NCBI GenBank assembly: GCA_017615375.1
Contig: JAGAAH010000147.1
Span: 1 to 17,973, forward strand
DNA: 17,973 bases
Source: Lachnospiraceae bacterium
GTDB taxonomy: Bacteria; Bacillota; Clostridia; Lachnospirales; Lachnospiraceae
Direction of reading: 5' to 3'
In this document: in pieces, positions 8,390 through 15,512 of the stretch
Layout: every line of letters starts with the position of its first letter
How positions within the stretch are numbered: position 1 is the first letter of the stretch
The notes under the pieces: generated by a model
Seen by the model: the letters and a program-made list of their open reading frames with translations, nothing else
What the model was told of the DNA's origin: nothing
Databases searched by the model: none
Program-made: the position numbers and the translations under genes

Positions 8390-8863
8390 ATGAAATTAGA
8401 AAAGAAGAAAGAGTATAAGGAACGAATAATCGCAGCCAATAGAAGCGAGCTTATCGTAATCATGTACGAAATGATATTTTCTTATATGGAAGATTTCTAT
8501 GAAAGCATCGATGCAAACGAGTGGATTGATGCAAAAGAAGCGATTGCGTATGCGGAAGCGATTATAAGAAGACTTATAGAGGATCTTAATTTTAATTACG
8601 ATATAGCAAAAGAGCTTTATCCGCTTTATGAGTTTACGTTAAGAAGATTTGCTATGGCACGCGTAAAAAAGAGTAAAGAACCGGTTAAAGAAGCCGAGAC
8701 GGTTTTAAGGAATCTCTATAAAGGCATGCTTGAGATGTCATCTAAAGATGAGTCTCCGGCATTAATGCAAAACAGAGAAGATATGTATGTAGGCCTTACA
8801 TATGGTAAAAACTCTCTTAACGAAATTGCAAACGGCGTAAATAAGCGAGGATTCTACGCTTAA
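8390..8863 (+). CDS. fliS: Flagellar export chaperone FliS
   Basis: A 157-residue, mostly helical protein. The N-terminal pattern ERIIAANRSELIVIMYEMIFSY and the later LYPLYEFTLRRFAMARV segment are typical of FliS, which binds the C-terminal D0 helix of unpolymerised flagellin in the cytosol and delivers it for export. It is somewhat longer than the usual 125-135 residues, with an extra tail after residue 125. The ATG at 8390 follows AAGGTGAG (8378-8385) by four bases; this site overlaps the flagellin stop codon, so translation is likely coupled. A strong terminator lies 35 bases downstream. Confidence 0.88.
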   Translation: MKLEKKKEYKERIIAANRSELIVIMYEMIFSYMEDFYESIDANEWIDAKEAIAYAEAIIRRLIEDLNFNYDIAKELYPLYEFTLRRFAMARVKKSKEPVKEAETVLRNLYKGMLEMSSKDESPALMQNREDMYVGLTYGKNSLNEIANGVNKRGFYA

Positions 8864-8897
8864 CAAAATACGGTTTATTAAAATTTAATAATTTAAG

Positions 8898-8928
8898 AAA
8901 GAGCGATTACAGTAATCGCTCTTTTTTA
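8898..8928 (+). terminator. Strong rho-independent terminator of the flagellin-fliS operon
   Basis: A perfect 12-base stem AAAGAGCGATTA (8898-8909) pairs with TAATCGCTCTTT (8913-8924) around CAG, followed by a run of Ts. It ends the flagellar block ahead of the tad promoter. Confidence 0.95.
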
Positions 8929-8951
8929 TTTTAATTTTATTATTTGTTCGA

Positions 8952-8980
8952 TTGAAAAAGCGCGGGAATGAAACTATAAT
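8952..8980 (+). promoter_or_regulatory. Sigma-A promoter of the tad operon
   Basis: TTGAAA at 8952-8957, a 17-base spacer and a perfect TATAAT at 8975-8980. Transcription would start near 8987, giving a leader of roughly 18 bases before the first gene at 9005. No operator-like palindrome is evident around it. It is the only good promoter seen ahead of the pilus genes. Confidence 0.85.
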
Positions 8981-9004
8981 TCGAAGTACACTTAAGCGAA
9001 AGGA

Positions 9005-9409
9005 ATGAACGATATAGATAGATACGGACTTTTGATTCCGTATTCGGTTATTGCTTCTTATTTCGATATTAAAGAATGTAAGATACCCAATATGCTTACC
9101 GCAGTCGGATTAATAAGCTTTGGGGTATACAGACTTTTATTCTTAAGGCATGAGGAGACGAAAGTTTTCTTTAATCTTTTAATCCTTATTGCGATTCTTT
9201 TATTCTACTTGCTGCAGTTACTTGGCGGCGGTGATGTCAAATTAATTTCCACGATTATTATACTAATGAAATGGGAGGAGACGGCAGAGTGGCTTATGGT
9301 ATCGGTTCTGATACAGGCGGTTTTCTTTATTCTTACGAGAAAAGATAAGTTACCGTTTGCACCGGCACTTACCGTAGGGCTTATTATAACCGGATTGGGA
9401 AAATGGTAA
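9005..9409 (+). CDS. tadV: Prepilin peptidase (A24, TadV/CpaA type)
   Basis: A 134-residue integral membrane aspartic peptidase that would cut the leader of Flp pilin and pseudopilins at the cytoplasmic face of the membrane. The two catalytic aspartates are visible: D21 in YFDIKECKIPN and D77 in the GGGDVKL (GxGD) motif. Hydrophobic segments fall at about 9-20, 30-46, 56-73, 81-88, 95-108 and 119-131. Length suits the short TadV form without the methyltransferase domain. The ATG at 9005 is the first start after an in-frame TAA at 8993, but AAAGGA at 8999-9004 abuts it, so initiation looks weak or the true start is unusual. It is first in the operon and overlaps tadZ by seven bases. Confidence 0.88.
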   Translation: MNDIDRYGLLIPYSVIASYFDIKECKIPNMLTAVGLISFGVYRLLFLRHEETKVFFNLLILIAILLFYLLQLLGGGDVKLISTIIILMKWEETAEWLMVSVLIQAVFFILTRKDKLPFAPALTVGLIITGLGKW

Positions 9410-10230
9410 AAAAGTACTTACTTGTAAAAGATAATGAGCGGGATTTTGCGGCGAGGCTTATTGCAAGATTAAATGAGCTTTACGGCGAAATAGACATTCT
9501 TATTGTATATGAAGATGAGGCTAGGGGTCTTAGAGATGATGAGATCTTTGTATTTTCGGACGAAAGGACCGATAATACGGCCAAGATATATAAGTTTCAA
9601 AAGGCTGCAGATATTCGGCGTGAGATATTGGCAAAGAGCGGGGGAGTAGAAGATTATGGAAGCGAGATTAAGACATCTGTTACGCTTCTAATTACACCTT
9701 CGGGTAATGCAGCACAGAGAGATTTTATGTATGAGGAAGTGGCAAGAAGAAGTGTAGGGAGAACGGTTCTTGCAATTAATATAGGATACTTCGGAAAGGC
9801 AAAAGAATCGGTTGGCGCAATCGGACTTTCGGAATTGTGTTTTGAATTATATAAAGGGTTGGGAAGCACGATAGATAGGCCTTATATAGAAAAGGCTATT
9901 GAGGAGTATAACGGCATTGATTATTTACGTCCGTTCTCTTCGCCGGTGCACCTTATGCAACTTAAAGGTGAGCTTGCGGAGTTAATTAACATAATAGAGA
10001 AAACGTGTAAGTATGATGAGCTTTTCATCTCGGCAGAGACACTTTTCCCGAGAATTGACGAGCTTATGGTTAAGGCAGGTGAGGTAATTGTACTTAGAGC
10101 ATCGGACGAAGAGGAGACGGAATTTGAGAAAGATGCGCTTATGGGACTTAGAGAGTACATGGAACATGTCGGGGTTAACAGTGAGAGGATAAAGGAGAAA
10201 GCGATAAGTTGCCGAATTACGGAGAATTGA
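9403..10230 (+). CDS. tadZ: TadZ/CpaE-like protein without a P-loop
   Basis: A 275-residue cytosolic protein in the tadZ position between the peptidase and TadA. Residues 1-80 look like a small receiver-type domain, and 90-270 like a MinD/ParA fold: TSVTLLITPSG as the first strand and loop, TVLAINIGYFG as a second strand, and DYLRPFSSPVHL, a segment typical of TadZ/CpaE. TadZ proteins place the pilus machine at its site in the cell. The loop at 98-106 reads TPSGNAAQR, with no lysine matching the deviant Walker A motif KGGxGKT, so ATP hydrolysis is unlikely. It starts within the tadV stop (ATGGTAA) and overlaps tadA by 22 bases. The assignment rests on position and these motifs; overall similarity is modest. 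Confidence 0.7.
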   Translation: MVKKYLLVKDNERDFAARLIARLNELYGEIDILIVYEDEARGLRDDEIFVFSDERTDNTAKIYKFQKAADIRREILAKSGGVEDYGSEIKTSVTLLITPSGNAAQRDFMYEEVARRSVGRTVLAINIGYFGKAKESVGAIGLSELCFELYKGLGSTIDRPYIEKAIEEYNGIDYLRPFSSPVHLMQLKGELAELINIIEKTCKYDELFISAETLFPRIDELMVKAGEVIVLRASDEEETEFEKDALMGLREYMEHVGVNSERIKEKAISCRITEN

Positions 10231-11333
10231 AGAGAAGAGCGATCGGGCTTTTGGAAGAAGGGGGAGGCGTCTATGCTAACGATGCTGAAGACGGTCGCGT
10301 TAAAGAAGCTATAAGAACGGTTATATCAAAAGAACAGCATAAGGAGGGAATGTCTTTTTACGAATGGGAGAAGGCAGAAAAGAGGCTCTATTATGCTATG
10401 AGAGGATACGACGTAATAGAAGAGCTTATGGAAGATTGCGAAGTATCGGAGATAATGATTAACGGTATGGAATCGATTTTCTATGAGAAGAACGGTGTAT
10501 TGATTAAATTTCCGGAGAACTTTGAATCGGAGGAAGACCTTTATCTTATGATAGAGAGAATCGTATCGAGGCATAACAGGAAAGTAAACCTTAAAGAGCC
10601 GATTGTTGATACCAAGTGTCCCGACGGCAGCAGAGTACATGTAGTTTTGCCACCGGTATCTGTTACGGGGCCGGTTGTTACCATAAGGCGCTTTTTAAAT
10701 AAGGCGAGGACCATTGCTGATTTAATTGCTTGCGGAGGAATAACAAAAGGAGCGGCGGATTTTTTGAGGGAAGCCGTAAGAAGCAGAAAGACGGTGCTTA
10801 TATCCGGCGGAACTTCTTCCGGAAAGACGACATTACTTAATGCGCTTATAGATGAGATTGACGAAAACGAGAGGATTATTACCATCGAAGATTCCGCAGA
10901 GCTTAAGCTTGACGGAAGGGAGAATGCCATATCTCTCGAGTGCAGGAATAAAACAGCGGAGGGTGTTAATGAAGTTAACTTGCGCGATTTAATCAAAGCA
11001 TCTTTAAGAATGCGTCCCGATAGAATTATAGTCGGAGAAGTAAGAGGCGCGGAGGCGCTCGATCTTATGCAGGCGCTTAATACGGGACATGAGGGTTCGT
11101 TATGTACGCTTCATGCCAATTCCTGTAATGATGCAATCTTACGACTTAAGATACTTATGCTTATGGGAATGGAGCTTCCGATGGAAGCGATTATGTCGCA
11201 GATAGTCGCGGGTATCGATTATATCGTGCAGATGAAGAGAAATAATGCGGGGAAAAGGGAGGTAAGCGAGATAATCAAGTTATGCGGAGTGGAAAATGGA
11301 GAGATTATATCGGAAAGAATCGATATAGGATAG
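10209..11333 (+). CDS. tadA: Pilus assembly ATPase TadA/CpaF
   Basis: A 374-residue secretion ATPase of the type II/IV superfamily. It forms a hexamer on the inner face of the membrane and powers pilus polymerisation. Walker A is SGGTSSGKTT with K206. The Asp box is TIEDSAEL, Walker B is RIIVGEVRGAEAL, and the His box is GSLCTLHAN. The N-terminal part (EVSEIMINGMESIFYEKNG, RIVSRHNR) is typical of CpaF. The start is probably TTG at 10209, with AAAGGAG at 10191-10197 eleven bases upstream; TTG at 10227 is an alternative with a poorer site. It overlaps both tadZ and tadB. Confidence 0.95.
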   Translation: MPNYGELKRRAIGLLEEGGGVYANDAEDGRVKEAIRTVISKEQHKEGMSFYEWEKAEKRLYYAMRGYDVIEELMEDCEVSEIMINGMESIFYEKNGVLIKFPENFESEEDLYLMIERIVSRHNRKVNLKEPIVDTKCPDGSRVHVVLPPVSVTGPVVTIRRFLNKARTIADLIACGGITKGAADFLREAVRSRKTVLISGGTSSGKTTLLNALIDEIDENERIITIEDSAELKLDGRENAISLECRNKTAEGVNEVNLRDLIKASLRMRPDRIIVGEVRGAEALDLMQALNTGHEGSLCTLHANSCNDAILRLKILMLMGMELPMEAIMSQIVAGIDYIVQMKRNNAGKREVSEIIKLCGVENGEIISERIDIG

Positions 11334-12037
11334 GTGATGCGGTTTTAATGTACCTAATCGGTGTAGTTTCTTTAATGCTTATATCATATCTTTTCTTTTC
11401 AGATGTGCGATTCGTAATTCTTTTATTGGTGCTTTTAATACCCTATACAAAGATTGGAAATAAGATACGGAAGCGAAGGAAGAAAAAAGCGTTTTGTCTT
11501 GATTTCAAGGAATTCCTGCAGATGTTTGAAGCGGAAATTGCGGCAGGATCGTCTCCGGAAAGCGCCATTTATGAATTATCCGGAAAGATTGCGGAAAGAG
11601 TATCGGATAAGTCGCTTATTATAGGGGATGTTGCCAGGGTTTGTAAAAGAATATCTCTCGGAATGTCCATAGAAGAAGCTTTTATTAAGTGGGCCGAAGA
11701 AAGAGGCGAAGAACACCTTAAAACGTTTGTGGAGGTTTTTTCCTATGGAAAAAGAATGGGAAAGAACATTGCGGAGCTTACGTTTAAAACGGAAGAAATC
11801 ATAAGCAGCGACATAGAGATTGTTGAAGAAGCGCGAAATATAATGTCCGAAGCAACCGTTGAGCAAAGGGTAATGTCGTTAATGCCGATAGCTTTCCTTA
11901 TGTACATAAGAGCTACTACCGGGGATTATCTTACCGTGATTTACAGAAGTTCGGGAGGGTATCTTTTTATGGGCGCCTGCATTCTTTTGTACGCTATAGC
12001 TGTTTTCTGGGGATTTAAGATTACGGAGGAGATATGA
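11282..12037 (+). CDS. tadB: TadB-like pilus platform protein (T2SSF)
   Basis: A 251-residue polytopic membrane protein with the GspF-type domain. Two hydrophobic segments at about 20-58 are followed by a basic stretch (IRKRRKKK), a cytosolic helical domain (LDFKEFLQMFEAEIAAGSSPESAI and the GMSIEEAFIKWAEE repeat) and two hydrophobic segments at about 196-246. TadB and TadC form the membrane platform on which TadA works. The ATG at 11282 overlaps tadA by 52 bases and has no good ribosome binding site. ATG at 11348, with AGGTG 11 bases upstream, is the alternative. I keep the longer form because its DYIGKNRYRIG segment resembles the conserved N-terminus of clostridial TadB proteins, but the start is uncertain. 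Confidence 0.85.
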   Translation: MRSGKWRDYIGKNRYRIGDAVLMYLIGVVSLMLISYLFFSDVRFVILLLVLLIPYTKIGNKIRKRRKKKAFCLDFKEFLQMFEAEIAAGSSPESAIYELSGKIAERVSDKSLIIGDVARVCKRISLGMSIEEAFIKWAEERGEEHLKTFVEVFSYGKRMGKNIAELTFKTEEIISSDIEIVEEARNIMSEATVEQRVMSLMPIAFLMYIRATTGDYLTVIYRSSGGYLFMGACILLYAIAVFWGFKITEEI

Positions 12038-12582
12038 GGCTATATATAATCATAGTTTTGGTGCTTGCAGTTCCCGTGCTTTTATTCCTTAATCGGATAG
12101 AAAAGAAAAAGGAAAAAGAAAAGGAACGGGAAAACGAATTTAAGAATCAGTACTCCAAAGTTGTATATGCATTGACAGCATATACGGAAGGAGGAATGAG
12201 CACGAGAGAAGCTTTGAAAAGAGTTGCACGAGACGAAGTCGTTGGGAAAGGTGAGCTTTTAGCTGAGCTTAGGCAATTGAATTATGAGCTCGATAACGGG
12301 TTAAGTACGGAAAAAGCGCTGCTTAAGTTTGCGGGGAAAATAAGAGTTAATGAATATAAGAAACTGGTGGGTCTTATAATACAGAACGAAAAGAAAGGAA
12401 GCGTAAGGCTTTCTGAGGTATTAACCATGGAGCTACTTGAGGCTTCCAATAATAAGATAAGGCTTATTAAGGAAAAGAGCGAAGAACGGAAGGTTAAAAT
12501 GCTGTTTCCGATAACAATGCTGCTTCTTGTGGTTGTTCTGATACTTATGGGTCCGGCGTTTATACAATTAAAAAGCATATAG
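12034..12582 (+). CDS. tadC: TadC-like pilus platform protein (short)
   Basis: A 182-residue protein with one hydrophobic segment at 3-19, a lysine/glutamate-rich linker (21-40), a GspF-like helical domain (YALTAYTEGGMSTREALKRVAR and GLSTEKALLKFAGK) and a C-terminal hydrophobic pair around 157-178. It partners TadB in the membrane platform. TadC proteins are usually near 300 residues, so this one has a reduced architecture with a single F-domain. Its ATG overlaps the tadB stop as ATGA, giving tight coupling. The Flp pilin gene follows after 12 bases. Confidence 0.82.
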   Translation: MRLYIIIVLVLAVPVLLFLNRIEKKKEKEKERENEFKNQYSKVVYALTAYTEGGMSTREALKRVARDEVVGKGELLAELRQLNYELDNGLSTEKALLKFAGKIRVNEYKKLVGLIIQNEKKGSVRLSEVLTMELLEASNNKIRLIKEKSEERKVKMLFPITMLLLVVVLILMGPAFIQLKSI

Positions 12583-12594
12583 GAGGTATGAAGA

Positions 12595-12768
12595 ATGAAT
12601 TTTTTAAAGAATCTTAAGGCAGATGAGGAAGGAATCACAACGGTTGAGCTCATATTAATACTGGTTGTATTAATTGCGATTGTCCTTATATTTAAGGAAC
12701 AGCTTTTGTCGCTTGTTGATAATATCTTCGATACCATTACAAAAGGTGCGGGAGAAATCAGTGCATAA
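12595..12768 (+). CDS. flp: Flp-type major pilin (type IVb)
   Basis: A 57-residue prepilin. A short charged leader (MNFLKNLKADEEG) ends in G13, followed by ITTVELILILVVLIAIVLIF, a hydrophobic helix with glutamate at +5 of the mature form; this is the classic type IVb cleavage site and polymerisation residue. The mature pilin would be 44 residues. Glu is followed by Leu, where many Flp pilins have Tyr. AGGAGG at 12581-12586 sits eight bases before ATG 12595, the strongest ribosome binding site in the operon, as expected for a major subunit. The ATG at 12588 is rejected because that frame stops after nine codons. The gene overlaps the next start (GTG 12761) by eight bases. Confidence 0.92.
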   Translation: MNFLKNLKADEEGITTVELILILVVLIAIVLIFKEQLLSLVDNIFDTITKGAGEISA

Positions 12769-14212
12769 AAGAGGAAGAAAAAAGGGCGTAATAACCGTAT
12801 TTTCCGCTATAAGTTTTGCACTTACGGTATCTTTATTTCTGTCGCTGTTAGAAAGTGCGAGGATTCAGGGAATGAAATATTTCTACCCGGAATACGTAAA
12901 TCTTCAGGCAGATAATGTATTGGCGCATTATGACAGGGATATATACGAGAGGTTCGGACTTTTCGGAAGATGCGATACGGGTGCTCTTGAGAACACTTTA
13001 AGTGAGTATCTTAATCGGGATGAAGCACTTAATGAAAAGGATCTTCTTAAGGGTAAAAGCGCTACCGTTCGTGAGCTCAGAAAGAAGCTTATGACAGACG
13101 ATAGCGGACGAGCTTTTCAGCATTTGGCGGCATCTTATATGAAATCGATTTTGCCCGACGTATTTCCCGAAAAGGTTAAGGGACTTATGTCCAATTATGC
13201 GGATGTGGCGGAATATCTTGACGGAAGTAAGATAATGGAGCACATAGATGCTGCGATAGATGCAGTTTTAAAGGCGCTTTCCATTGCAAGAAGCAGACTT
13301 TATAAGACGGTAGTTGATGAAGATGGGAATGAAATTACTGTCGAAGATCCGGAAATGCGTGCAGTTATCGAGCAGTTGGAAAACAGCGAGATTCTTAAGT
13401 CAAAAGAAAGAATCAATAACTTTACTTTGCTTGATCTTCTGCCGAGCGGGATGAGTATATCGAAGGGAAGAAAGTTATACGGGGATCCGATTGATAAGCG
13501 CGAATTAAAGTCGGGGGATATGGAAGATGTAGAGACCGACAAGGCTGAGTATTGCCTTATGCTTCTATACGCGGCGGCTAATCTTAAGAGCTATCTCGAT
13601 CAATACATAAAACCCGAAGATGAGCATGAGATTCCGAACAGCAATGAGAATCTTATATATGAGCTTGAATATGTATGCTCCGGAAAAGAAACCGATGAAG
13701 AGAATCTTTCCAATACGGTTAAGAGAATATATATTATGCGCACGTCGGTACATTTTCTTGCAGACCTTATGGACCCTTCAAGAGTTGCAACCGCGGAAAG
13801 CATAGCTATAATGCTGGTCGGATTTACCGGCCTGCCGTTTCTTATCCCTTTGGTTAAGTACGGAATTATCGTTTGCTGGTCACTACTGGAGGCGATAAAC
13901 GATTGCAAGTTATTGCTTTCGGGGAAAAGAATACCTATTGTTCCTTACGTGAATATCGGGCTTATACAGATTAATTATACGGAGCATATACTATTATTGC
14001 TCATGCCCAAAGGGACAAAGAAGATAAGCTATAGAATAATGGATATGATTGAAGAATACTCTCGTAAGAAAATGGATAACATGGTTATTGCCTTAGCCGG
14101 AAAAGTTGATATAACGACCGATTTTAAAATGGCAAAGGCCGTACTTATGGTGCCGATACCGCAAGGCGGCGTAAATAGCAGTTACGATTTTTACAGCAAG
14201 TATTATAGATAG
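12761..14212 (+). CDS. DUF5702-like secreted Tad-locus protein
   Basis: A 483-residue protein with an N-terminal pilin-like hydrophobic segment (ITVFSAISFALTVSLFLSLLESAR, about 11-33) after a basic start, then a long exported domain. It resembles DUF5702 proteins that accompany tad genes in Lachnospiraceae, including the LLESARIQG start, a second hydrophobic stretch near 375-400 and the late ISYRIMDMIEEYSRKK helix. There is a Gly before VITVF, but no Glu at +5, so it may not be a true prepilin. The GTG at 12761 is chosen because GGGAG (12750-12754) lies six bases upstream. An in-frame ATG at 12674 would only read the flp gene in another frame. Its precise role, perhaps a TadG-like anchor or minor component, is inference. 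Confidence 0.75.
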   Translation: MHKRGRKKGVITVFSAISFALTVSLFLSLLESARIQGMKYFYPEYVNLQADNVLAHYDRDIYERFGLFGRCDTGALENTLSEYLNRDEALNEKDLLKGKSATVRELRKKLMTDDSGRAFQHLAASYMKSILPDVFPEKVKGLMSNYADVAEYLDGSKIMEHIDAAIDAVLKALSIARSRLYKTVVDEDGNEITVEDPEMRAVIEQLENSEILKSKERINNFTLLDLLPSGMSISKGRKLYGDPIDKRELKSGDMEDVETDKAEYCLMLLYAAANLKSYLDQYIKPEDEHEIPNSNENLIYELEYVCSGKETDEENLSNTVKRIYIMRTSVHFLADLMDPSRVATAESIAIMLVGFTGLPFLIPLVKYGIIVCWSLLEAINDCKLLLSGKRIPIVPYVNIGLIQINYTEHILLLLMPKGTKKISYRIMDMIEEYSRKKMDNMVIALAGKVDITTDFKMAKAVLMVPIPQGGVNSSYDFYSKYYR

Positions 14213-14218
14213 GAAGGA

Positions 14219-14372
14219 GGTTTGGTCCGGATGTTCCTCGGATTTCATAAGTTTCACTCTTACGGTAAATCTACCTGGATATTTTCACATAAACTCTCCC
14301 AAAGCATAATGAACACACAAAATAATAAAAAAAATGCCCATTTACACATCCGGGGAACACCCGGGCCAAGCC
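14219..14372 (+). repeat. Imperfect inverted repeat enclosing the TadE-like gene start
   Basis: The arms are 14219-14245 and 14346-14372, with 100 bases between them. Of 27 facing positions, 22 are Watson-Crick, 3 are G-U (14221/14370, 14226/14365, 14238/14353) and 2 are mismatches (14231/14360, 14244/14347). The left arm starts in the ribosome binding site GGAGG (14216-14220) and covers the start codon ATG 14231; the right arm lies inside the coding region. GGA occurs directly outside both ends (14216-14218 and 14373-14375), which could be a three-base target duplication or chance. The two readings are a small mobile element (MITE-like) or an RNA switch. Confidence 0.75.
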
Positions 14373-15082
14373 GGAAAAAAGCAGGTCTTACGGTTGAAGC
14401 ATCGGTATCCGTTATGATAACCGTGCTTGCACTTTTATCCGTATTGCTTGTGTTTGTAGCAATGAAGAAGCAGGTGGCTTTAACGAGAGTTATGTACGAG
14501 ACCTGTGAAGACGCAAAGATATATACGGGCGTAATGGATAGAGGCGCGGCGGCAGCAGCTGTAGTTTTGGACAGTAAGGCGCGGGCAGCGACCAAAGGAG
14601 TCGGGAACGCGCAGTTTATGGCTACTTTTAAGGACGGAGCACTTTATTATTCTGCGGGGTTTAAGCTAAAGGTACCTTTTTTTAAGCTTGCAACGGAAGG
14701 CATATATCTTAAAAAGACTTTGATAATCGAGTTGTATGGCGGATACAGCGAAGATGATGATGCGCGATATGTATATGTGACAAAGTACGGAACGGTATAT
14801 CATGAGTCACTTTCGTGCAGGCATTTAAATATAACCATATTATCGGTATCTATGGATGGTTTGGATACACGCCGCAACAAAAGCGGCGGAAAATATAAGC
14901 CTTGTGAATATTGCATAAGAGGAAAAGGTTCCGGAGTTGTATATATAACGCCGGAGGGAGACAGATATCACAGCAACCGTGATTGCAGAGGATTATTGCG
15001 AAATATAAGAAAGGTTAAATTGGCAGATGTTATTGAAACTCATGCACCATGCGCCGACTGCGGACATTTGGCAGATAATTGA
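14231..15082 (+). CDS. TadE-like pseudopilin with two C-terminal His/Cys modules
   Basis: A 283-residue protein. After an unusually long 52-residue leader comes the prepilin signature AG/LTVEASV with a hydrophobic helix (residues 53-78), typical of TadE-type minor pilins. The exported part ends in two similar modules: YVTKYGTVYHESLSCRHL with a later KPCEYC (H191, C196, C225, C228), and YITPEGDRYHSNRDCRGL with a later APCADC (H247, C252, C274, C277). H-x4-C...C-x2-C suggests zinc or another metal, similar to Ada-type metal-binding segments; that similarity is inference. ATG 14231 lies ten bases after GGAGG; TTG 14222 is too close to it. The gene start sits in an inverted repeat, and codons in the leader (CCC, GGG, CGG, CAA, CTC) are uncommon in the neighbouring genes. 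It overlaps the next gene by 56 bases. Confidence 0.78.
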   Translation: MFLGFHKFHSYGKSTWIFSHKLSQSIMNTQNNKKNAHLHIRGTPGPSRKKAGLTVEASVSVMITVLALLSVLLVFVAMKKQVALTRVMYETCEDAKIYTGVMDRGAAAAAVVLDSKARAATKGVGNAQFMATFKDGALYYSAGFKLKVPFFKLATEGIYLKKTLIIELYGGYSEDDDARYVYVTKYGTVYHESLSCRHLNITILSVSMDGLDTRRNKSGGKYKPCEYCIRGKGSGVVYITPEGDRYHSNRDCRGLLRNIRKVKLADVIETHAPCADCGHLADN

Positions 15083-15512
15083 TATTGTTAGATATCTGAT
15101 GCTTCTTGGGATATTGTGCCGAGAAACCGTACGGGATATAAGAGAAAGAGAAGTGGATATCGGTATGCCCATAGCATATGGGGCGGTAATTTTTCTTATT
15201 AATCTGGTTCCCGGATACGGAGATATAAAAGGGTGTATAGGCGGAGCGATTCTGGGAAGCGTTATGATAGCTATTTCTCTTATAAAGAGCGAAAGTATAG
15301 GAGTAGGAGATGGAATAATGCTTGTAATAACGGGAATTGCGCTTGGAACGTATCTTAATCTTATTCTTATCGTAAGAGCGATGATTATGGCGGGGATCGG
15401 CGCAATTATTCTTATAATAGTGAGAAAAAGGAGGAATATGGCAGCACAGACGATGCCGTTAATGCCGTATATATTGCTGTCATACATAACCATATGCGTA
15501 AAATTCGTTTAA
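15027..15512 (+). CDS. Second prepilin-peptidase-like membrane protein (A24)
   Basis: A 161-residue polytopic membrane protein with hydrophobic segments near 16-31, 48-61, 70-86, 96-106, 109-131 and 144-158. D37 in ETVRDIREREV at the end of the first segment and D95 in GVGDGIM match the two catalytic aspartates and GxGD motif of A24 peptidases. MPLMPYILLSY near the end resembles the PFGPF segment of that family. It is clearly different from the first peptidase of this operon. The start is uncertain: ATG 15027 overlaps the TadE-like gene by 56 bases and has AAAGG 13 bases upstream; ATG 15042 and 15099 have no visible site. A specialised role on pseudopilins or another substrate is inference. 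Confidence 0.7.
   Translation: MLLKLMHHAPTADIWQIIDIVRYLMLLGILCRETVRDIREREVDIGMPIAYGAVIFLINLVPGYGDIKGCIGGAILGSVMIAISLIKSESIGVGDGIMLVITGIALGTYLNLILIVRAMIMAGIGAIILIIVRKRRNMAAQTMPLMPYILLSYITICVKFV

Noticed and set aside
12588..12617. ATG at 12588 as the flp start
   Set aside because: The frame ends after nine codons, and it is only one base from AGGAGG; ATG 12595 gives a complete pilin.
12674..12760. An upstream in-frame ATG that would lengthen the DUF5702-like protein by 29 residues
   Set aside because: That extension only reads the flp gene in another frame; GTG 12761 has GGGAG at six bases and a sensible basic start.
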